From: Kitasatospora sp. MAA19
GTDB taxonomy: Bacteria; Actinomycetota; Actinomycetes; Streptomycetales; Streptomycetaceae
Length of the DNA stretch: 64,000 bases
Assembly (NCBI RefSeq): GCF_029894125.1
Contig: NZ_JARXYZ010000005.1
Span: forward strand, 124,001 to 188,000
Direction of reading: 5' to 3'
Shown piece after piece: positions 1-8,037 of this stretch. Position numbers and translations under genes: made by a program. A model generated the notes under the pieces. It had not been told where the DNA came from. It saw only the letters and a list, made by a program, of their open reading frames with translations, and made no database searches. Each line of letters opens with the position of its first letter. Position 1 is the first letter of the stretch.

Positions 1-45
1 GACGGGTCCGTCTTCGACGTCGACGGCAGAACGCGGTGTGGCCAT
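1..45 (-). CDS. 5' end of an unidentified gene, cut by the window edge
   Basis: Only the first 15 codons are present (start MATPRSAVDVEDG). The ATG at 43-45 is preceded on the minus strand by a GGAGGAG Shine-Dalgarno sequence about six bases upstream, which supports a real start. The residues are too few to name a family. A perfect 16-bp palindrome lies about 40 bp upstream and overlaps a TTGACA-like -35, so this gene is probably under local repressor control. Confidence 0.6.
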   Translation of the reverse strand, partial: MATPRSAVDVEDGPV

Positions 46-405
46 GAGACCAGCTCCTCCAGCGAGTGTGTCCGCTCTAGCTGTCAAAGTGATATCACTT
101 TTTTCGCCCGGCCCGCCAGGGGTCGCACACAAGGAGCCCGCCCTGCGGCGGCCGCCACCCTGCGGCCTGACCACCTCGACCGTCTGCACAACCCTCCCGA
201 ACGCCTCCCACAGCACGTCGGGGACAAGGCGCACGACAAGACTCATCACATCGCACCCAGACAACGCGGCCACCATAAGAAACAAGGTCGACACCACGAC
301 CCCACGAGCCCGGTCGGTAGCGTCAATTTTCGACGGCTCGAACAACGATCCGTCAGCAGGCCGACAACAGCCTACTACGTACACTCACAACCAGGAATGG
401 TGCAG
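46..405. other. Intergenic region between divergent genes
   Basis: This 360-bp stretch separates the minus-strand gene at the left edge from the first PixA-like gene. It holds the palindrome at 86-101 and presumably both promoters. The right half is less GC-rich than the surrounding genes. Reading frames running through it lack plausible ribosome binding sites, and I see no gene in it. Confidence 0.5.
86..101. promoter_or_regulatory. 16-bp perfect palindrome, candidate repressor operator
   Basis: The sequence AAAGTGATATCACTTT is a perfect inverted repeat with no spacer. On the minus strand its right half runs into TTGACA (82-87), a good -35 match for the gene starting at 45. Symmetry and position suggest a dimeric repressor site for that gene. 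The cognate regulator is not identifiable here and may be the cut gene itself or a neighbour outside the window. Confidence 0.55.
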
Positions 406-915
406 ATGTCAGGCCCGGAAATCATCAACGCCCTCATCGCGTTCAACGCGGATGACATCCTCACGGATTACCCGCCGCAGGGCACCACGCCGGAAAACCC
501 GAAGACGGTCTCGGCCGACGACAAGTACATCTACATGATGGTCAAGCAGGCCAACATCATCGGCAGCTCCGGAGCCAATCTGAACCTCCAGGCCGAGGTC
601 GGTGACGTGATTCGCTGGCGTGAGACGAGTTTCTCGTTCGACGCCAACTACAGCGTCCTGCTCTACAAGTACGTGGGCACCGACGACAACCTGATCAGCC
701 CTCCCCACCACCTGACGCCCGACTCCAACCTGCCGTACCTGACGGGCCAGGCGGGCGATCCGGCCTTCAAGTCCCAGACGGTGACAGGCCACTACTGGAC
801 CGCCGACGTCCTCAAGAAGGGCCGCGAGAACTACCACTTCTCGTTCGAGATCATCAACCGGGAGGGCCGGGCCCTGGGCTACTACTCCTGGGATCCGGCG
901 CTCACCATCAAGTAG
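406..915 (+). CDS. PixA/AidA-family (inclusion body family) protein
   Basis: This 169-residue protein starts MSGPEIINALIAF. The pattern of an N-terminal I-x-A-L-I/V-x-F strand, a DDIL.DYPPQGTTPENP motif, a central GDVIRWRE.SFSFDANYSVLLY block and a C-terminal YYSWDP strand fits the PixA/AidA family (Pfam PF12306). Members are small beta-rich cytoplasmic proteins, first known from Xenorhabdus inclusion bodies and a Ralstonia quorum-sensing-induced protein; their biochemical role is unknown. ATG 406 is preferred over 397 because AGGA at 393-396 is then nine bases upstream. A paralogue follows after 74 bp in the same direction, probably in one operon. Confidence 0.8.
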   Translation: MSGPEIINALIAFNADDILTDYPPQGTTPENPKTVSADDKYIYMMVKQANIIGSSGANLNLQAEVGDVIRWRETSFSFDANYSVLLYKYVGTDDNLISPPHHLTPDSNLPYLTGQAGDPAFKSQTVTGHYWTADVLKKGRENYHFSFEIINREGRALGYYSWDPALTIK

Positions 916-989
916 CGGTCCACCCCTGCTGCCTGGCCGGCGCCCGTCGGCCAGGCAGCAGCACGAACCCGACCAGTCTGGAGCACAAG

Positions 990-1526
990 GTGTCGACCAC
1001 GAGCGAAGCCTCCACCCGGCCGAAAATCATCGACGTCCTCGCCGCGTTCGATGTCGCTGCCATTGTCGAGAAGTATCCGAATCCATCCCATGACAGAGAC
1101 GACCCGACCGAGGTCGATTCGGACCACGTCCACCCGGTCAACCTCAGCGGGGACGCCTTCAGCGAGTTCGGTGAACTCTCCCTGGACGCCGCACCGGGCG
1201 ACTTCGTGCGGTGGCGCGCAACCGCACTGCCATTCGACGAAGATTACAGCGTTCTGATCTACCGCTGCGTCGACGAATCCGGGGCGACATCAGAATTCGA
1301 CCGCCTCCTCGGCCTCGCACTCCTGCCCCGTCTGAAGGACGGCTCGCACCAGGAAGCGGAATTCGACACGGAAATCGTGAAGGACCAGGTCTCGGCCATG
1401 CGGCTCGCGAAGACCGGCAACCCCTTCGTCCGGCTCTCCTTCGAAATCGTCAAGGGCGACGATGTGATCGGCTACTTCCGCTGGAACCTGGGGCTCGTCA
1501 TTCCGATCGGCTCCGCACGGGCTTGA
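990..1526 (+). CDS. PixA/AidA-family protein, second tandem copy
   Basis: A 178-residue paralogue of the preceding gene. It keeps the family signature more clearly: an IIDVLAAFDVAAIVEKYPNPSHD N-terminal block, then GDFVRWRATALPFDEDYSVLIY, and a C-terminal SFEIVKGDDVIGYFRWNLGLVI block. The start is GTG with GGAG six bases upstream. The two copies have diverged well beyond a recent duplication, and they differ most between the YPNPSHD region and the GDFVRW block. No signal peptide or membrane segment is visible. The function is not known for either copy. A pair with distinct sequences suggests a hetero-oligomer or two separate roles. Confidence 0.8.
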   Translation: MSTTSEASTRPKIIDVLAAFDVAAIVEKYPNPSHDRDDPTEVDSDHVHPVNLSGDAFSEFGELSLDAAPGDFVRWRATALPFDEDYSVLIYRCVDESGATSEFDRLLGLALLPRLKDGSHQEAEFDTEIVKDQVSAMRLAKTGNPFVRLSFEIVKGDDVIGYFRWNLGLVIPIGSARA

Positions 1527-1755
1527 TGCCCCAGCCCTCTCGGCACACGGACCAGTGACCGCCCCTGGTCCGCTGAGCCGGGCCCAGCCACACCGCTCGA
1601 TCCGACCGAACGTCAGCGTGACGTTGCCGCGGCGTTCCCCATGCGGGTGAACCTCGGCGTGTAATCGCCGCCGAGGGGCTGTCGCCCGCATACAGTTCTC
1701 GCAGGCGCCCCGCACATCTCCGCAGGCCAGCAGCCTGCACGGTGGTGACCGGGAG

Positions 1756-1829
<74 letters not shown>

Positions 1830-2018
1830 GGTTCGCCGCGCGCGCCGGTCGTCGGCCACGGCAGCAGCAGACGGCCCCGAAAGGCCGTCCCGGGCAGCAT
1901 AGCCGGTCGATCACCCGTGATGCGCGCCGGGGGCGCGCACGGGTGCGCACAGGTGTGCGCCTCTCCGCTTTACGCAGTCCGGGTGGCGCCCGAGCACCCG
2001 GGCGGGCAGCCTGGACGG

Positions 2019-2873
2019 ATGACGATGCGTGGGACGGGAGCGGTGGCCGGGGCCCTCGCGGTACTGCTGGCCGTGGCGGGCTGCACCACCTCGGCCCGGC
2101 CCGGCGGGGGCGCACCGACGGTCACCTCGGCTCCGGCCACGCCCTCGGGGCCCGGCAACAGCCACGGCTGGAACCGGCAGCGGCTGAAGGGGGCCGTCGC
2201 CAAGCACACCGGGATCACCCGCACCGCCCGACCCACCGTGCTCAACGGTCTGGTCGGCGCCGTCTTCACCCGCAACGCGGACGGCGACCACTTCTGCACC
2301 GCCAGCGTCGTCGACAGCGCCGGGCTCAACCTGATCGTCACCGCCGCGCACTGCGTCTGGGACCCCCGACTCGGCCAGCGCAGCGACCTCGTCTTCATCC
2401 CCGGCTACCGCAACGGCGACACCCCCAGCGGCGTCTGGCCGCTGCTGGCCGTCACCGTCGACGACGGCTGGAAGGACCACGCCGACCCGGACGTGGACGT
2501 CGCCTTCGCGATCGTCCAGGCCCAGAACGGACAGCAGGTGCAACAGGTGCTCGGCGCCAACAAGCTGGGCGTCGGCCGGGGCTACCAGGTGCCCGTGCGG
2601 GTCACCGGCTACCCCGGCAGCAGCGACGTCCCGATCACCTGCTCCAACACCACCACCGAGCAGAGCTCCACCCAGCTGCGGATCGACTGCCCCGACTACA
2701 CCGGCGGCACCAGCGGCAGCCCGTGGGTGACCGACTTCGACCCGAGCACCCGCACCGGCACCGTGGTCGGCGTGATCGGTGGCTACCAGGAGGGCGGCAA
2801 CAGCCCGGACACCTCGTACAGCAGCTACTTCGGCGACCGCGTGCAGGCGCTCTACGACCGGGCCACCGGGTGA
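2019..2873 (+). CDS. Exported trypsin-like serine protease, putative lipoprotein
   Basis: This 284-residue protein has a chymotrypsin/V8-like fold with an intact catalytic triad: His111 in VTAAHC, Asp160 in DVDVAF and Ser232 in GTSGSPW. The N-terminus has an Arg, a hydrophobic stretch and a VAGC lipobox with Cys22, so the mature enzyme is probably a membrane-anchored lipoprotein. The upstream in-frame ATG at 1917 is rejected because it would bury the signal peptide. A second protease with the same architecture follows after 118 bp. The substrate is unknown. The GYPGSSDVPITC and GGYQEGG segments are shared by both copies. Confidence 0.85.
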   Translation: MTMRGTGAVAGALAVLLAVAGCTTSARPGGGAPTVTSAPATPSGPGNSHGWNRQRLKGAVAKHTGITRTARPTVLNGLVGAVFTRNADGDHFCTASVVDSAGLNLIVTAAHCVWDPRLGQRSDLVFIPGYRNGDTPSGVWPLLAVTVDDGWKDHADPDVDVAFAIVQAQNGQQVQQVLGANKLGVGRGYQVPVRVTGYPGSSDVPITCSNTTTEQSSTQLRIDCPDYTGGTSGSPWVTDFDPSTRTGTVVGVIGGYQEGGNSPDTSYSSYFGDRVQALYDRATG

Positions 2874-2991
2874 CGGGGACAGGCGAGTCCTGACGACAGT
2901 GGCGCCGCCGGGCGCGGCCTGGTAGATCTTCCTCACGAACGGCGGAACGCACGAGCCCGGTGCCCGCCCCGAGGAACGAGACGGAGCCACG

Positions 2992-3738
2992 ATGGCCCCC
3001 CGCCCGGTACGGCCCGCGCGCGCGGCACGGACGGTCGCGCTGACGGCCCTGCTGCTCACCGCCGGCACCGCGTGCGGCGGCCAGGACCAGGCGCCCACCG
3101 CCGAGGTCGCACAGCAGAGCGCCGCCCGCGACCGGATCGGCACCCTCTCGGTCCGAACGGCCCAGGGCCCCCGGGCCTGCACCGCGAGCGTCGTCCACAG
3201 CCCCGGGCGCAACCTGCTGGTCACCGCCGCGCACTGCGTACAGAGCAGCCGGATCGGCCTGCTGGACGGCCTGGTGTTCACCCCCGGCTACCGCAACGGC
3301 TTCTCCCCGTACGGCAGTTGGCCGGTGCGGCAGATCACCGTCGACCCGCGCTGGGCGTCCGACGACGACCCCGAGTACGACGTGGCCTTCGTCACCGTCG
3401 GCCCGGTCGACGGCAAGCAGGTCGAGGACAGCGTCGGCGGCAACCCGGTCGCCACCGGCCAGGGCTTCGGGCTGGCCGTCTCGGTGACCGGCTACCCGAA
3501 CGAGCGCGACGAGCCGATCACCTGCGCGGCCAGGACCCGCTCGCAGAGCCCGACCCAGGAGCGCTTCGACTGCGGCGGCTACACCGACGGCACCAGCGGC
3601 AGCCCGTGGGTGACCGACAACGGCGCGGTCGTCGGCGTGATCGGCGGCTACCAGGAGGGCGGGGAGACCCCCGGCACGTCCTACAGCGTCACCTTCGACC
3701 AGCGGGTCGCCACGCTCTACCAGCAGGCGACCACCTGA
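2992..3738 (+). CDS. Exported trypsin-like serine protease, tandem paralogue
   Basis: This 248-residue protein is a shorter paralogue of the gene just upstream. The triad is His81 (VTAAHC), Asp130 (YDVAF) and Ser202 (GTSGSPW). It starts with a basic PRPVRPARAAR segment and a hydrophobic core ending near Cys29. The residues before that Cys (AGTAC) are a weak lipobox, so it may be a secreted protein rather than a lipoprotein. The ATG follows a GGAG-containing segment. It shares long blocks with the first copy, such as FTPGYRNG and the C-terminal GVIGGYQEGG, and a hairpin terminator follows it. Confidence 0.85.
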   Translation: MAPRPVRPARAARTVALTALLLTAGTACGGQDQAPTAEVAQQSAARDRIGTLSVRTAQGPRACTASVVHSPGRNLLVTAAHCVQSSRIGLLDGLVFTPGYRNGFSPYGSWPVRQITVDPRWASDDDPEYDVAFVTVGPVDGKQVEDSVGGNPVATGQGFGLAVSVTGYPNERDEPITCAARTRSQSPTQERFDCGGYTDGTSGSPWVTDNGAVVGVIGGYQEGGETPGTSYSVTFDQRVATLYQQATT

Positions 3739-3787
3739 GCCGCCCGTCCGGGAGACGTGACGGACGCGACAGCGGGCACGGCAACAC

Positions 3788-3817
3788 GAAGGCCCCCCGG
3801 TCATCCGAGGGGCCTTC
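3788..3817 (+). terminator. Hairpin terminator after the protease pair
   Basis: GAAGGCCCC (3788-3796) pairs with GGGGCCTTC (3809-3817), a 9-bp stem with a 12-base loop. It lies 50 bp after the second protease and before the convergent tRNA-Asn genes. There is no T-tract, as is usual in this group. Confidence 0.75.
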
Positions 3818-3850
3818 GCTCTGAGCAGTCACCGGGCGGACCCGATGCAG

Positions 3851-3923
3851 CTCCCGCATTTGGACTCGAACCAAAAACCTGCCGGTTAACAGCCGGCTGC
3901 TCTGCCAATTGAGCTATGCGGGA
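3851..3923 (-). tRNA. tRNA-Asn (GTT), copy 1
   Basis: A complete 73-nt cloverleaf on the minus strand: acceptor TCCCGCA paired with TGCGGGA, D-arm TAGCTCAATTGG, anticodon loop CTGTTAA (GTT, Asn) and T-arm GGTTCGAGTCC. Discriminator G; CCA not encoded. It lies 61 bp from a near-identical second copy on the same strand. Confidence 0.95.
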
Positions 3924-3984
3924 TCGCGGTACCCAACTTCCGTACCACGGAAGGGAGGAGGACTCTTGCAAGTCCTCTCCCGAG

Positions 3985-4057
3985 CTCCCCCAATTGGACT
4001 CGAACCAATAACCTGCCGATTAACAGTCGGCTGCTCTGCCAATTGAGCTATGGGGGA
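3985..4057 (-). tRNA. tRNA-Asn (GTT), copy 2
   Basis: A second 73-nt tRNA-Asn with the same D-arm and anticodon loop as its neighbour. It differs in the acceptor (TCCCCCA), with compensating changes on the 3' side, and at a few stem positions. On the minus strand it is the promoter-proximal copy of the pair, so the two are probably co-transcribed. Confidence 0.95.
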
Positions 4058-4302
4058 TCGGCTTCCGCTTCGGCCCCCGGTCTCCCGGGCTCCTCGGCGC
4101 TCGCTGCGGGACATACATTAGCGCACTCGGGGGGGTGGTCCGCCAATCGCTTTCGCCGGGCCGCCGCCGGGGCGCCCGCCCGGCGTGCCCGGCGAGCGCC
4201 CGGCACGGCGCCCGGGGATGCTGGGGGCACGGACGGTTCGCCGACCCGACGGACGGGTAGGGCATTGCGGCAGAAGGCCGCCAGGAGAGGGTGGATCCGA
4301 TC

Positions 4303-4596
4303 ATGTGGAAGCTGTCGATGGCCGCGGGGTTCGCGGCCGGGTACGTCCTGGGCTCCCGGGCCGGGCGCCGGCGCTACGACCAGATCGCGAAGGTCACCCG
4401 GCAGATCGCCCAGAACCCCACGGTGCAGGGTGCGGCGGACCGGGCCAGGCACCAGGCCGGCGCGGTCGCCGGGAAGGCCGCCGACGCCGTCGCGGACAAG
4501 GTCGGGGGCCGGTTGCCGAACGCCGTCACCGAGCGGGTGCCGTACTTCAACCGCTCCCGCGCCGAGGACGACGGCTGGGGTACCTTCCGTCCGTGA
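4303..4596 (+). CDS. Small YtxH-like membrane-associated protein
   Basis: A protein of about 97 residues starting MWKLSMAAGFAAGYVLGSRAGR. The N-terminal hydrophobic glycine-rich segment followed by a GSRAGRRRYDQI motif and an Ala-rich amphipathic helix is the pattern of YtxH-like proteins widespread in actinobacteria. Function is unknown; it is probably held at the membrane by its N-terminus. ATG 4303 is chosen because GGAGAGG (4284-4290) lies 12 bases upstream; the in-frame GTG at 4291 sits too close to it. Confidence 0.65.
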   Translation: MWKLSMAAGFAAGYVLGSRAGRRRYDQIAKVTRQIAQNPTVQGAADRARHQAGAVAGKAADAVADKVGGRLPNAVTERVPYFNRSRAEDDGWGTFRP

Positions 4597-4703
4597 CGGA
4601 GCGGTGACGCCAGGGTGTACCGGGGCCCTGGGCAGCGTTCCGAACAGGCAACACCTCACCCGGCCCGGACGCGTCCCGGGCCGGGCTGAGGCATGATCTC
4701 GAC

Positions 4704-6137
4704 ATGGCCATCGTCGCGGGGATAGACAGCTCGACCAACCGCACCCGGATCGTCGCGTGCGACACCGACACCGGCGCCGTCCTGCGCTCCGGAAAGGCGC
4801 CGCACCCCGTCCCCGAGGACCCGGACACCCGCCCCGGTGAGGCCGACCCGCAGATCTGGCTGCACTCGCTCGGCGACGCCGCGGCCGGCGGCCTGCTGGA
4901 GGGCGTCCGCGCCATCGGCGTCAGCGCGCAGCAGCACGGCATGATCGGCCTGGACGCGGGCGGGGTGCTGGTCCGGCCGGCGATCCTCTGGAACGACCCG
5001 CGCTCCGGCGGCGCCGCCGCCAAACTGCTGGACGAGCTCGGCGGCCCGGCCGCCTGGACCGCCGCGATCGGCGCCGTCCCCGCCCCGACCTACACCATCG
5101 CCAAGCTGCGCTGGCTGGCCGAGTTCGAACCGGCCAACGCCCGCCGGGTGGCCGAGGTGCTGCTGCCGCACGACTGGCTGATCTGGCAGCTACTCGGCCA
5201 CCCCAAGCGCCGCACCACCGACCGGGGCGACGCCTCCGGCACCGGCTACTGGTCCCCGATCACCGGCGAGTACCGGCAGGACCTGGTCGAGCTGGCACTC
5301 GGCCACCACCTGAGGCTGCCCGAGGTGCTCGGCCCCGCCGAACCCGCCGGGCACACCCCCGAGGGCCTGCTGATCTCGGCCGGCACCGGCGACAACATGG
5401 CCGCCGCGCTCGGCCTCGGACTGCGCCCCGGCGACGCGGTGGTCTCGCTCGGCAGCGCCGGAACGATCTTCGCGGTGCACGAGCGGGCCGTGGTGGACGC
5501 CACCGGGCTGGTCTCCTCCTTCGCCGACGCCGGCGGCCGCCACCTGCCGATGGTCGCCACCCTCAACGCCGCCCAGGTGCTCCGCTCCACCGCGGCGATG
5601 CTCGGCCAGGACCTGGACGGCCTGAGCGACCTCGCCCTGCACTCCTCCCCCGGCGCGTACGGGCTGGTGCTCCTCCCCTACCTCGACGGCGAGCGGACGC
5701 CGGCCCTGCCGCACGCGGCCGGCACCCTGACCGGTCTGCGGGCCGAGTCGATGACTCCGCAGCACCTGGCCCGGGCCGCCGTCGAGGGCATGCTGTGCAA
5801 CATCGCGGACGCCCTCGACGTGCTGCGCGTCCAGGGCGTCGCGGTGCGGCGGGTGTTCCTGCTCGGCGCGGCCGGGCGGCTGCCCGCCGTCCGGCACATC
5901 GCCCCGCCGCTGTTCGGCGTCCCGGTCGTGGTGCCGCCGCCGGGCGCCCACGCCGCCCGCGGGGCCGCCCGGCAGGCCGCCTGGGCGCTGGCCGGCACCC
6001 CGGAACCGCCGGAGTGGGAGCTGCCGGACGCCGAGACCGTCGAGCCCGAGGGGGAACAGGACCTGGCGATCGGTTCGGCGGTGCGCCGGCAGTACCGCGC
6101 CGCCCGCGAGCAGATCCACCCGGAGACGGCGGCCTGA
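4704..6137 (+). CDS. xylB: FGGY-family carbohydrate kinase, probable xylulokinase
   Basis: The 477-residue sequence has the two actin-like domains of FGGY kinases. It shows the N-terminal phosphate loop GIDSST (6-11), the xylulokinase-type SAQQHGM (74-80), LWNDPR (95-100), DRGDASGTGYW (173-183) and the GTGDN segment (227-231), whose Asp230 is the expected catalytic base. Length and the SAQQHGM motif favour D-xylulose as substrate over glycerol or gluconate, giving xylulose 5-phosphate. No xylose isomerase or sugar transporter lies next to it, so substrate assignment rests on motifs only. Confidence 0.8.
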   Translation: MAIVAGIDSSTNRTRIVACDTDTGAVLRSGKAPHPVPEDPDTRPGEADPQIWLHSLGDAAAGGLLEGVRAIGVSAQQHGMIGLDAGGVLVRPAILWNDPRSGGAAAKLLDELGGPAAWTAAIGAVPAPTYTIAKLRWLAEFEPANARRVAEVLLPHDWLIWQLLGHPKRRTTDRGDASGTGYWSPITGEYRQDLVELALGHHLRLPEVLGPAEPAGHTPEGLLISAGTGDNMAAALGLGLRPGDAVVSLGSAGTIFAVHERAVVDATGLVSSFADAGGRHLPMVATLNAAQVLRSTAAMLGQDLDGLSDLALHSSPGAYGLVLLPYLDGERTPALPHAAGTLTGLRAESMTPQHLARAAVEGMLCNIADALDVLRVQGVAVRRVFLLGAAGRLPAVRHIAPPLFGVPVVVPPPGAHAARGAARQAAWALAGTPEPPEWELPDAETVEPEGEQDLAIGSAVRRQYRAAREQIHPETAA

Positions 6138-6234
6138 CGCACGGCCCGAACCGCCCGGTGCAGATGCGTCACCCGGCGGCCGATGGCAGCGTTGGACGGG
6201 ACACGGCCACCGGAGTGAAGGGCGGCAGGATCCC

Positions 6235-7638
6235 ATGGCGCTGCACAAGGGGGCCGGCGACGACCGCCGGCTGAGCATCAGTCCGTTCATGGGCGCCGCC
6301 GACCCGCTGGGCACGATGAAGCTGGCGCCGCCGCTGCACCGGCTCGGCGCGGGGCCCGTCGCGGCCGACACCGCGTACCAGCTGATCCACGACGAGCTGA
6401 TGCTCGACGGCAACGCCAGGCTCAACCTGGCGACCTTCGTCACCACCTCGATGGAGGCGCAGGCCACCCGGCTGATGACCGAGTGCCTGGACAAGAACAT
6501 GATCGACAAGGACGAGTACCCGCAGACCGCCGAGCTGGAACGGCGCTGCGTGGCGATCCTCGCCGACCTCTGGCACGCACCCGACCCGGACAGCGCGGTC
6601 GGCTGCTCCACCACCGGCTCCAGCGAGGCCTGCATGCTGGCCGGCCTGGCGCTCAAGCGCCGCTGGATGCGCCGCAACGCCGACCGCTACTCAGCCGGGG
6701 CCCGGCCCAACCTGGTGATGGGCGGCAACGTGCAGGTGTGCTGGGAGAAGTTCTGCAACTTCTGGGAGGTCGAGGCCCGCACCGCGCCGATGGAGGGCGA
6801 GCGCTTCCACCTCGACGCCGAGCAGGCGGTCGCGCTGTGCGACGAGAACACCATCGGCGTGGTCGGCGTGCTCGGCTCCACCTTCGACGGCTCCTACGAG
6901 CCGATCGCGGAGATCTGCGCGGCCCTGGACGGGTTCCAGCAGCGCACCGGCCTCGATATCCCGGTGCACGTGGACGGCGCCTCCGGCGGCATGGTGGCCC
7001 CCTTCCTCGACCCCGAGCTGGTCTGGGACTTCCGTCTCCCCCGGGTGGCCTCGATCAACAGCTCCGGGCACAAGTACGGCCTGGTCTACCCCGGCGTCGG
7101 CTGGGCCCTGTGGCGCGACCAGGAGGCGCTGCCGGAGGAACTGGTCTTCCGGGTCAACTACCTCGGCGGCGAGATGCCGACCTTCGCGCTCAACTTCTCC
7201 CGCCCCGGAGCCGAGGTGGTGGCGCAGTACTACGTCTTCCTGCGGCTCGGCCGGGACGGCTTCCGGGCCGTCCAGGGCGCCTGCCGCGAGGTCGCCACCT
7301 ACCTGTCCGGGGCGATCGGGCGGTTGGGCGGCTTCCGGCTGCTGACCCGCGGCGACCAGCTGCCGGTCTTCGCCTTCACCACCACCGACGACGTGCCGTT
7401 CGACGTGTTCGACGTCTCGCGGCGGCTGCGCGAGCGCGGCTGGCAGGTGCCCGCCTACACCTTCCCCCCGAACCGGACGGACCTGTCGGTGCTCCGGGTG
7501 GTCTGCCGCAACGGCTTCTCCCAGGACCTCGCCGACCTGCTGCTGACCGACCTCACCCGGATCATGCCGGAGCTGCGGCGTCAGCCCGGCCCGCTCAAGG
7601 AGCTCGGGATTCCGGCCCGGTCGGGCTTTCACCACTGA
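6235..7638 (+). CDS. gadB: Glutamate decarboxylase (PLP-dependent)
   Basis: This 467-residue group II PLP decarboxylase converts glutamate to GABA and CO2, consuming a proton. Visible features are the N-terminal MKLAPPLHR segment, TTGSSEA (126-132) for phosphate contact, HVDGASGG (245-252) with the Asp that holds the pyridine nitrogen, and Lys280 in SGHKYG, the Schiff-base lysine. The ATG follows GGCAGGAT at good spacing. No glutamate/GABA antiporter lies nearby, so a classic acid-resistance operon is not present here. Two strong hairpins follow the stop. Confidence 0.92.
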   Translation: MALHKGAGDDRRLSISPFMGAADPLGTMKLAPPLHRLGAGPVAADTAYQLIHDELMLDGNARLNLATFVTTSMEAQATRLMTECLDKNMIDKDEYPQTAELERRCVAILADLWHAPDPDSAVGCSTTGSSEACMLAGLALKRRWMRRNADRYSAGARPNLVMGGNVQVCWEKFCNFWEVEARTAPMEGERFHLDAEQAVALCDENTIGVVGVLGSTFDGSYEPIAEICAALDGFQQRTGLDIPVHVDGASGGMVAPFLDPELVWDFRLPRVASINSSGHKYGLVYPGVGWALWRDQEALPEELVFRVNYLGGEMPTFALNFSRPGAEVVAQYYVFLRLGRDGFRAVQGACREVATYLSGAIGRLGGFRLLTRGDQLPVFAFTTTDDVPFDVFDVSRRLRERGWQVPAYTFPPNRTDLSVLRVVCRNGFSQDLADLLLTDLTRIMPELRRQPGPLKELGIPARSGFHH

Positions 7639-7656
7639 CGGCCACCGGGACGTGAT

Positions 7657-7696
7657 CACGGTGGGGAGAGCGCGGCGAAGCGCCCTCCCCACCGTG
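7657..7696 (+). terminator. Strong hairpin terminator after gadB, first of two
   Basis: A 12-bp arm CACGGTGGGGAG (7657-7668) pairs with CTCCCCACCGTG (7685-7696). The loop contains a further GCGC/GCGC pairing. It starts 19 bp after the gadB stop. Confidence 0.85.
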
Positions 7697-7711
7697 CGTC
7701 CCGGACGAACC

Positions 7712-7740
7712 GGGGCAGCCTCCCCCCGCGAGGCTGCCCC
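7712..7740 (+). terminator. Second hairpin terminator after gadB
   Basis: GGGGCAGCCT (7712-7721) pairs with AGGCTGCCCC (7731-7740) around a 9-base C-rich loop. It lies 15 bp after the first hairpin, a double-terminator arrangement. Confidence 0.8.
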
Positions 7741-8037
7741 GGCCGGTGGGGGAATCGGGACGTGGATGCCGGACTTCGGGCCGGTGACCGGTCCGGGTCC
7801 GAACGACGCCGCCGGGTGGCGAACCACACCGACCAGAGAACTGTGCACGACGAACGCGTGCGGGTTAAAGCGTTCCCGGGGGTTGTGAGACACTTCCGTC
7901 CGTCTCAGCGCCATGACCTGGGGTTTGGGACGCCAGGCCGATGAGTTTGGAGAAGCGGAGACACCCGAACGGCCCAGGCCGGAGCCCGTTCCGCTTTCCC
8001 CGTTCCCCGTGTCCGTCTCGCATCGTTGGAAGGCCCC
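7741..8037. other. Upstream region of the HTH/DUF2690 gene
   Basis: With the two terminators this completes a 399-bp gap between gadB and the next gene. It probably contains the promoter of the HTH gene. No convincing open frame, tRNA or repeat is visible; the ORFs that cross it lack ribosome binding sites. Confidence 0.4.

Noticed and set aside
3851..4057. tRNA-Asn pair as a site of phage-type integration
   Set aside because: No integrase, partial tRNA duplicate or att-like direct repeat is visible nearby; two full tRNA copies are ordinary gene duplication.
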